NCBI GenBank assembly: GCA_012837655.1
Contig: DUQT01000133.1
Span: forward strand, 1 to 12,924
DNA from: Actinomyces sp.
GTDB lineage: Bacteria > Actinomycetota > Actinomycetes > Actinomycetales > Actinomycetaceae
Reading direction: 5' to 3'
Length of the DNA: 12,924 nucleotides
Each line of letters begins with the position of its first letter. Position 1 is the stretch's first letter. A model generated the notes under the pieces. It saw only the letters and a program-made list of their open reading frames with translations. It was not told the DNA's origin and searched no databases. Below are positions 5,333 to 10,686 of this stretch, one piece after another. Made by a program: the position numbers and the translations under genes.

Positions 5333-7441
5333 TTAGCGAGCGTTGCTTTCCAACTCTCTAATGTGGTCGAGGGCTCCAGATTCCTCGAACTCACGTTTCA
5401 TTGCGGGGCCAAGACTTCTGGAATAAGACTCCGTAATGTGGTTGTGATCGAAATAGACATACATGTCACCAATCACAACTGGGCACCAGTCGCCGGGACA
5501 GATACTCTGCGTCACATCGATGTAGGTGAAATCGTAGAGTTCCTGGAGGCGTTGGATTTCAGGAAGGTCCTCGGAGTAGATTTCTGAGCGCGGTGCTCCA
5601 CATTCCCATAGATCCTCAGTTGACGTAGCACACTCGTACTGATCGTCCTTGAAACGCGGATTATCGCGCAGTCCGACAACGGAAATCCCAGCGTCATTCA
5701 GCGTCTGGATGAACTGTTCTGCTCCGCCCGTTATCTGATCCGGCCTCTCACTTGAGCCCGCTGTAACTACGAAGACGACTACATCCGGCTTGACTTCTTC
5801 CGTCAGCCAATGAATCGACTGGTCGTACCAATCAATGCATTCTTTATCGGTCGTATCGTCTGTTGCTATGTGACAGCTACCGATCGACAGCGCACCGACG
5901 TTCCAGTTTTCTTCTAAGGCCAGGTCCTTGATTGCCGTTCCGTACTGCATCATGTGGGAGTTACCCCAGAAAACCACGGTCAGGCCGTCAGCGTTCGTCT
6001 CTGTAAGTTGCTTGCAATGATTCCAATGGACTGGATCATCGTCCAGACTCGGCGGATTGGAAAACACGCCGGTACATTCATGAGGAAGCGTCGTCCATCT
6101 TCCGCCCTCACTTCCAACCTCTGGGATTGGGGTGATTCCTTCTCGTTCTGTGTTTATGGTGGCGTCCCCGCCGGGGATATCTAATGCTTGTGCGCCTAGG
6201 TAGGGTTCCACCTCTCCTGCCGGGACTTCGGCTTCAACCGGCTGCGCGCCAACCGCCAGAATCCGGTTCATCCAGGTTCCCAACCCGAAAACAAGTGCAG
6301 ATCCCACAGCTAAGGACACACTAACCACACCAAGCTTGCGCCACGAAGACGCATTAATCCACGGACTAGTACGAACCGGATCATCAACCAACCTAGTCAC
6401 AATAATCGCAAGCAAAAACGAAGCAGCTGAAAGACCAATACCCACCAAAATAGGTAGAAGCTCAGCCCTCAAAGCCACCAACACCATGACAAAAATCGGC
6501 CAGTGCACCAAATATAACGCGTAAGAATTATCTCCCACATACACCAGCGGACGCCAAGACAACAGACGAGCAACCGACAACCCAGAAGTATCCACCCGCG
6601 CAAACAGGAGCATAAACGCAGCCCCCATCATCGGAGCCAACGCAGCCGGACCAGGATAAGAGCCAATCGAAACCAGCCCAAACAACACAACCACGCCAAC
6701 ACCCAGCCAGCCCAAAACCGTACTAATCCGGTTACTCACCCGAATCCACGGCTCCACAATCGCAACAAGAGATCCAATCGCGAACTCCCAGATCCTTGAG
6801 CGAGTATCAAAGTAATAGGACAGATTCGCCCCATCCACAAACTTAGCCAACAACCAGACAAACGAGCCCAACGCAAGCAACCCAAAAACAGCCAACGCAA
6901 GCTTACGAACACTCACATCAAACCGCTTCGCAAGACGAGCAACCACCCACACCAACAGCGGGAACAACAAGAAAATCTGGCCCTGCATCGACATCGACCA
7001 CAAATGCATCAACGGAGACTGCAAAGCAGAATCCGCAGCAAAATAATCAACCGCCTCACTTTGCAACAACCAGTTCTGGTAATAAAACAAGCTCGCCCAC
7101 GACTGCTCCAACACACCCAGCCAACGAGTCTTGGGCAAAAACAACATTGTCGCCCCAAGCGTGACAACAACAGTCACCACCAACGGAGGCAACAAACGCT
7201 TAAAAATATGAACCCAACGCTGCCAAAACGGCTGAATACTCCCAGCCTCAGCCCTACGAACCAAAGACCCCGTCAACAAATAAGCCGAGATCATAATAAA
7301 AACATCAACACCAATAGGCGAACCCACATGCCAGGCATGAAACAACAACACCTGCGCAATAGAAAGGGCACGAAAACCCTGAATCTCAGCACGAAACTTA
7401 GACGAACGAGCACTCACGCCCAAGACCCTACCAGCGTCCAT
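5333..7441 (-). CDS. Membrane acyltransferase (acyltransferase_3 / OafA-like) with C-terminal SGNH domain
   Basis: This 702-aa protein has an N-terminal acyltransferase_3 domain of about ten helices (about 18-395), with FRAEIQGFRALSI (16-28), His35 in LFHAW, and LWSMSMQGQ (147-155) where many relatives read WSLxVEEQ. A linker (about 396-450) leads to an extracytoplasmic SGNH-hydrolase-like domain with FWGNSH (491-496, Ser495 the likely nucleophile) and DHNH (665-668). The usual GDSH reads GNSH. Eight cysteines in this outer domain (456, 476, 523, 535, 604, 614, 648, 653) could form four disulfides. Such proteins carry acetyl groups across the membrane and O-acetylate peptidoglycan, teichoic or capsular glycans; the acceptor is unknown. 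No Shine-Dalgarno precedes the ATG at 7441. GTG at codon 9 (7417), with AGGG 8 nt upstream, is an alternative start. Coding-strand composition shifts near residue 400. Confidence 0.88.
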   Translation of the reverse strand: MDAGRVLGVSARSSKFRAEIQGFRALSIAQVLLFHAWHVGSPIGVDVFIMISAYLLTGSLVRRAEAGSIQPFWQRWVHIFKRLLPPLVVTVVVTLGATMLFLPKTRWLGVLEQSWASLFYYQNWLLQSEAVDYFAADSALQSPLMHLWSMSMQGQIFLLFPLLVWVVARLAKRFDVSVRKLALAVFGLLALGSFVWLLAKFVDGANLSYYFDTRSRIWEFAIGSLVAIVEPWIRVSNRISTVLGWLGVGVVVLFGLVSIGSYPGPAALAPMMGAAFMLLFARVDTSGLSVARLLSWRPLVYVGDNSYALYLVHWPIFVMVLVALRAELLPILVGIGLSAASFLLAIIVTRLVDDPVRTSPWINASSWRKLGVVSVSLAVGSALVFGLGTWMNRILAVGAQPVEAEVPAGEVEPYLGAQALDIPGGDATINTEREGITPIPEVGSEGGRWTTLPHECTGVFSNPPSLDDDPVHWNHCKQLTETNADGLTVVFWGNSHMMQYGTAIKDLALEENWNVGALSIGSCHIATDDTTDKECIDWYDQSIHWLTEEVKPDVVVFVVTAGSSERPDQITGGAEQFIQTLNDAGISVVGLRDNPRFKDDQYECATSTEDLWECGAPRSEIYSEDLPEIQRLQELYDFTYIDVTQSICPGDWCPVVIGDMYVYFDHNHITESYSRSLGPAMKREFEESGALDHIRELESNAR

Positions 7442-7581
7442 AAAGAAAGCGCCAAACTATCTTACGCGTAGGGTATCCCCGTACAGATACTCGCCGGAAT
7501 TAACTCGACGGGCTATGAGCCAATTATTTTCTGTCTGACGGCGCACACAGACACAGTCAAGATTCTAAGGCCTTTGCTGGG
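7442..7581. other. 140-bp gap between feoC-like and acyltransferase genes
   Basis: Both flanking genes read leftward. I see only weak signals: a minus-strand TAAGAT (7459-7464) that could be a -10 about 18 bp before the ATG but lacks a decent -35; a 5-bp GTATC/GATAC dyad (7473-7490); and a 6-bp TGTCTG/CAGACA stem whose T-rich flank is on the wrong side to terminate the feo transcript. Confidence 0.3.
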
Positions 7582-7890
7582 CTAAGCCGACAGCGGGCAA
7601 CCCGCGCAGTGAATTTTCACCTGATCAGAGGTTCCGGTGCCGCAAGCGCCCAGGCCTGATGAACACAGCGAGGTCGCGCTCTGTAGCCGGCCTGACCGCT
7701 CCAGGTAATCCACCATTAGTTCAGCAATCTCGGGGCGAATGCCCGCCCGCTCAGCTGCCGCTGGAACGGTCGCTCCCCTACCAATCTCTGCAAGCAACCT
7801 CTGCAACGGCGGTTCCTTGCGCGGCTGTTCAGGGCGCGACGCCGCGTCCGCTTTTGGCGGACGCTGGAAGCTCAGCTTCACTTTCGCCAT
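7582..7890 (-). CDS. feoC: FeoC-like small cysteine-containing winged-helix protein
   Basis: This 102-aa protein follows feoB directly. The feoB stop and this start overlap as TAATG, so translation is coupled. A basic, proline-rich N-terminus (about 8-27) is followed by a winged-helix-like segment (about 28-72) and a C-terminal cysteine cluster: Cys76, Cys83, Cys95 and Cys98, with the final pair in HCAGCPLSA. FeoC proteins of enterobacteria combine a winged helix with four cysteines that can bind an Fe-S cluster and affect FeoB stability or activity, and position and layout here agree. The spacing C-x6-C-x11-C-x2-C is not identical to the enterobacterial form, so the call rests on context plus general shape. 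A longer in-frame start at 8019 is rejected because it lies deep inside feoB. Confidence 0.75.
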   Translation of the reverse strand: MAKVKLSFQRPPKADAASRPEQPRKEPPLQRLLAEIGRGATVPAAAERAGIRPEIAELMVDYLERSGRLQSATSLCSSGLGACGTGTSDQVKIHCAGCPLSA

Positions 7891-10118
7891 TAGAAGAGTC
7901 GCCCGATCTGGAAGATCAACGTCGCCAACACCCATGCAACCGTCAGTTGTACGGCCATAGCTCCAAAGGTCCAGCGCGACCCGATCTGGCGGCGCTGCTC
8001 CGCAACCGTTGCCATACACGGCGTATAGGTCAACACGAACACTAGGAACGCGAACGCCGCCAAAGGCGCATTATCACCCGCGGTGGATTCAAAGGTTTCC
8101 GTTACCAGCTGCGGCAACGAGCCGAGGTCTTCGCCTCCATCTTCCGCGTCGCCAGCAGCGGCCTCGTCCAGGTTATAAGACGTGACGATTGAAGAAATCA
8201 CGGTTTCTTTCGCGACGAAACCAGTCATCAACGCGCCCGTCATGTGCCAGTCGCCGAATCCGGTCGGTTCAAAAACGGGTTCCAGGGCCATTGCAACGGA
8301 ACCGTAGAGGGAATCCTCCATTGCGAGGTCGTCCTCCGCGAAGCTGTGACCGGTCGTGGTGGGGATTGAGCTCATCAGCCAAACCACCAGCGTCATGACA
8401 ACGATGATCTTGCCGGCGCCCTTCACGAACGCCCACGAACGATGCCAAGTATTCTTTACAGTCACGAGGACGCGGGGCATCTGGTAGGCCGGCAGTACGA
8501 GCATCAGCGGAGCTCGCGACTGGCCCTTCGCAATGAACGGCTTCAAAACTAGAGCGCCCAGAACGACCATCACCAGGGACAGCACGTACATCAAAAACAC
8601 GACGTTACCCGCGTGCTTCGGGAAGAAGATGCGCGCGATCATCAGGTAGATCGTGAGGCGAGCCGCACACGAGGTGTAGGGGATGATCAGCGTGGTGACC
8701 AGGCGTTGCTTCGCGTTTGGAAGCGTGCGCGTCGCCGCGAGCGACGGCAGGTTACAGCCGAACCCCATGATCAGCGGCAGAATCACGCGCCCGTCCAGGC
8801 CGATCATGCGCATGACACGGTCGCCGAGGAATGCGGCGCGGGCCATGTAACCGGAATCCTCCAGGATCGCGATCGCCAAGAAGATAACGAACATCAACGG
8901 GAAGAAGGACGCAACCACGCCCAGACCGGTAGACAGACCGTCTACCAGCAGGCCATTGATCCAGGTGTCCCCAAGCCCGAATTTGCCAAGCACCCACGCG
9001 AGCCCGTTAGCGACCGAGAATGCTCCCGGTTCAGTTGAGGAGAACAACCCGTCAAAGAAGTCCATGACAGGGCCGGTCCAGTTACCCGCGATCTGGAACA
9101 GTAGCCACATCAGCGCGAAGAAAACGGGAATACCAATCAGCGGGTGTAGCAAGAACGTGTCGATTCGATCCGAACGCGACGGCTTCCCTGCCGCCGCCTG
9201 CTTGCGGCCAGCGCGGCGCTCAACTTCGTCCACCCATGCAAACAGCTTTGAAGCGCGATCAAACTCGGACACGTCCGCCGCTTCCGAAAGCGCCTGCGTT
9301 GAATCCGGAGCAATCTGCCTAGAATCCTGCTCAGCGCGAGAACAGTTACAGTCCGGCGCGGTGGCGGGCGGAACGCCCTCCCCAATTCCTAAAATCTGGT
9401 CGCGGTCAGCCAAAGTGCGAGCCTGCTCAAACGCGGCCTGCGCCGCAACCTGGTTGTAACCAGGAGCCGTCGGATCAGGACGAACAGACTTCACGCGTGG
9501 CCGAGTCACCAGCGCAGTTTGAATCATCTGTTCAACCGCAGCCACGCCCTCCTTGGTACGAACGTCAGCTGCCAACACGGGAATGCCGAGCGTGTTCGAC
9601 AAAGACGCGGCATCGACAACTTCGCCTTCGTGTTCCACGACGTCAGCCATCGTCATCACGGCCGCGATCGGACGACCCGTCTGCGCGACCTGGCCAAGCA
9701 GGTAAAGCGAACGCGTCATCGCAGAAGCGTCAAGCACCAAAACTACAAGGTCAATCGACTGACCACGCGCCGGATCGGTAAACGACCCTGGAACGCCAGC
9801 GAGCGTGTCAACGACGACCTGCTCATCGGGCGAATTCGGAATCAGCGAATACGTTCCCGGCAAATCGAGCATCCGCACGTTCAAGTCCGTGCACTGCCCC
9901 TGCATGACCTCAACGGTCGTTCCCGGCGCATTCACAACCGCCTGATGCGCACCCGTGCAAGCGTTAAACAGCGTTGACTTACCAACGTTGGGATTTCCAA
10001 CCAAAACCACGGTGGAACGGTTTTTCGGGGAAAGACTATCCACATCTATGAGGACGCCTCTGGCCCGCGGATTATCACAGTCTTGCGGATTGCCTGGGGA
10101 GCACTTCGAGCAACTCAT
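7890..10118 (-). CDS. feoB: Ferrous iron transporter FeoB
   Basis: This 742-aa inner-membrane Fe2+ importer has a cytoplasmic GTPase domain: G1 GNPNVGKST (41-49), G2 around Thr67-68, G3 DLPG (85-88). A helical GDI-like part and linker follow, then a membrane domain from about 322 with the two Gate motifs, GFGCNLPS (452-459) and SCAARLTIY (483-491), and a conserved C-terminal TYTPCMATVAE (697-707). The G4 motif, normally NxxD, reads TMAD (156-159). Three cysteines (3, 6, 14) precede the GTPase domain and a CNC (257-259) lies in the linker, which suggests extra metal or redox sites. The ATG has GGAGG (10126-10130) 7 nt upstream and overlaps the feoA stop as ATGA. Iron-dependent control is expected from the DtxR-type boxes upstream. 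Confidence 0.96.
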   Translation of the reverse strand: MSCSKCSPGNPQDCDNPRARGVLIDVDSLSPKNRSTVVLVGNPNVGKSTLFNACTGAHQAVVNAPGTTVEVMQGQCTDLNVRMLDLPGTYSLIPNSPDEQVVVDTLAGVPGSFTDPARGQSIDLVVLVLDASAMTRSLYLLGQVAQTGRPIAAVMTMADVVEHEGEVVDAASLSNTLGIPVLAADVRTKEGVAAVEQMIQTALVTRPRVKSVRPDPTAPGYNQVAAQAAFEQARTLADRDQILGIGEGVPPATAPDCNCSRAEQDSRQIAPDSTQALSEAADVSEFDRASKLFAWVDEVERRAGRKQAAAGKPSRSDRIDTFLLHPLIGIPVFFALMWLLFQIAGNWTGPVMDFFDGLFSSTEPGAFSVANGLAWVLGKFGLGDTWINGLLVDGLSTGLGVVASFFPLMFVIFLAIAILEDSGYMARAAFLGDRVMRMIGLDGRVILPLIMGFGCNLPSLAATRTLPNAKQRLVTTLIIPYTSCAARLTIYLMIARIFFPKHAGNVVFLMYVLSLVMVVLGALVLKPFIAKGQSRAPLMLVLPAYQMPRVLVTVKNTWHRSWAFVKGAGKIIVVMTLVVWLMSSIPTTTGHSFAEDDLAMEDSLYGSVAMALEPVFEPTGFGDWHMTGALMTGFVAKETVISSIVTSYNLDEAAAGDAEDGGEDLGSLPQLVTETFESTAGDNAPLAAFAFLVFVLTYTPCMATVAEQRRQIGSRWTFGAMAVQLTVAWVLATLIFQIGRLF

Positions 10119-10339
10119 CAGGCGACCTCCACGTCAATGAGCTTTGAGGACCGCACGTCAACGGCGACGCGGGTTCCACCTACGTTTAGTACGATTCCGC
10201 CAAATGTGGCACGATTAGTTACTACGAACTGGGCACCCGGCCTCAGTCCCAGCTCCTGCACCCGCAACTGGTAGCACGGCTGGACTGCAACGGACGTTAG
10301 GTGGCCTCGATCGCCACGGCGACATTCGGAAAGTTTCAC
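10118..10339 (-). CDS. feoA: Ferrous iron transport protein FeoA
   Basis: This 73-aa SH3-like cytoplasmic protein is needed with FeoB for Fe2+ uptake. Typical features are the opening VKLSECRRGDRG, the central LRVQELGLRPGAQ (about 25-37) and the terminal beta strands with GGTRVAVD. I chose the GTG at 10337-10339 because it gives the normal FeoA length and beginning. The open frame extends to an ATG at 10429, but that would put both iron boxes inside the gene and adds residues unlike FeoA. The GTG is preceded by GGAG only 1 nt away, so start recognition may be unusual or the message nearly leaderless. The stop overlaps the feoB start by 4 nt (ATGA). Confidence 0.9.
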   Translation of the reverse strand: MKLSECRRGDRGHLTSVAVQPCYQLRVQELGLRPGAQFVVTNRATFGGIVLNVGGTRVAVDVRSSKLIDVEVA

Positions 10340-10353
10340 GCTCCAAATATAGA

Positions 10354-10372
10354 TAAGGTAAGCCTTGCCTAC
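10354..10372. promoter_or_regulatory. DtxR/IdeR-type iron box proximal to feoA
   Basis: TAAGGTAAGCCTTGCCTAC matches the DtxR/IdeR consensus TWAGGTTAGSCTAACCTWA at 15 of 19 positions. It lies 15 bp before the feoA start codon and overlaps a possible minus-strand -10 (TATCTA, 10350-10355), so iron-loaded regulator would block feo transcription. The regulator gene is not in the window. Confidence 0.7.
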
Positions 10373-10405
10373 CAGGACTTTGGACCTGGTAACGGTAGGT
10401 AAAAA

Positions 10406-10424
10406 ATAGGAAACCCTTACCTTA
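10406..10424. promoter_or_regulatory. DtxR/IdeR-type iron box distal to feoA
   Basis: Read on the minus strand, TAAGGTAAGGGTTTCCTAT matches the DtxR/IdeR consensus at 14 of 19 positions. Its left half (TAAGGTAAG) is identical to that of the proximal box, in the opposite orientation. The box centres are 52 bp apart, close to five helical turns. Confidence 0.6.
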
Positions 10425-10529
10425 CGCACAGTTGCGCGGATAGCTCAGATTCCTGATTTTTCGGCGGTTATGCTTACGCAACGAATTACGCAACGTTTTA
10501 TGTTTCAAAATAGCCCTATTTACGCAACA
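10422..10529 (+). repeat. Four TTACGCA-containing direct motifs upstream of feoA
   Basis: TTACGCACA (10422-10430), TTACGCAACG (10474-10483), TTACGCAACG (10486-10495) and TTACGCAACA (10520-10529) all read in the same direction. A palindromic TTACGTAA follows at 10536-10543. They lie in non-coding DNA between feoA and the dikinase gene, and the first abuts the distal iron box. They could be sites for an unidentified DNA-binding protein. Confidence 0.6.
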
Positions 10530-10550
10530 TGACCGTTACGTAAATAGGGC
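10513..10550. repeat. Perfect 12-bp inverted repeat with 14-nt loop
   Basis: GCCCTATTTACG (10513-10524) and CGTAAATAGGGC (10539-10550) are perfect reverse complements. On the minus strand the hairpin is followed by TATTTTG, so it could be a terminator or RNA element upstream of feo. It could also be a large operator, since the TTACG motif is part of both arms. Confidence 0.65.
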
Positions 10551-10578
10551 GTGGGTCTTATGTGCCAAAGTTTCGTGG

Positions 10579-10644
10579 TGATTGAACCAGAGATTCGTTA
10601 TGGATCAACCCCGAATCCGTTGCGACTCAACCACAGAATTACAA
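10579..10644. repeat. Three imperfect 22-bp tandem repeats
   Basis: Units start at 10579, 10601 and 10623, each with a (C/G)AACC core at the same offset. By hand, units 1 and 2 and units 1 and 3 share 13 of 22 bases, and units 2 and 3 share 9. The period of about two helical turns would suit phased protein binding, but the identity is modest and chance is possible. Confidence 0.35.
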
Positions 10645-10676
10645 AGTCGGGGCAAGCATTTGCCTGCCCCGACTTT
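10643..10676 (-). terminator. Rho-independent terminator of the dikinase gene
   Basis: AAAGTCGGGGCA (10643-10654) and TGCCCCGACTTT (10665-10676) form a perfect 12-bp GC-rich stem with a 10-nt loop, starting 10 nt after the dikinase stop codon. The stem ends in TTT on the minus strand and TTTTG on the plus strand, so it could act in both directions. Confidence 0.85.
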
Positions 10677-10686
10677 TGTTGAAGGG

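Noticed and set aside
7004..7471. A 155-codon + strand open frame, very rich in Gln, Arg, Asn and Thr.
   Set aside because: It is the antisense of the acyltransferase membrane domain; its odd composition follows from the A/C-rich strand there.
7526..7547. TGTCTG/CAGACA stem near a T-rich run as a terminator for the feo operon.
   Set aside because: The T-rich stretch lies on the wrong side for the minus-strand transcript, and the 6-bp stem has a 10-nt loop.
7593..7605. GCGGG-CAA-CCCGC hairpin as a terminator.
   Set aside because: It lies inside the last codons of the FeoC-like gene with no T-tract after it.
7891..8019. Longer start for the FeoC-like gene.
   Set aside because: It would overlap feoB by about 130 bp, while the TAATG overlap at 7888-7892 gives a coupled start and the expected protein length.
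10340..10429. Extension of feoA to an upstream ATG (103 codons).
   Set aside because: The added residues are unlike FeoA, and both DtxR-type boxes and the probable promoter lie in this stretch.
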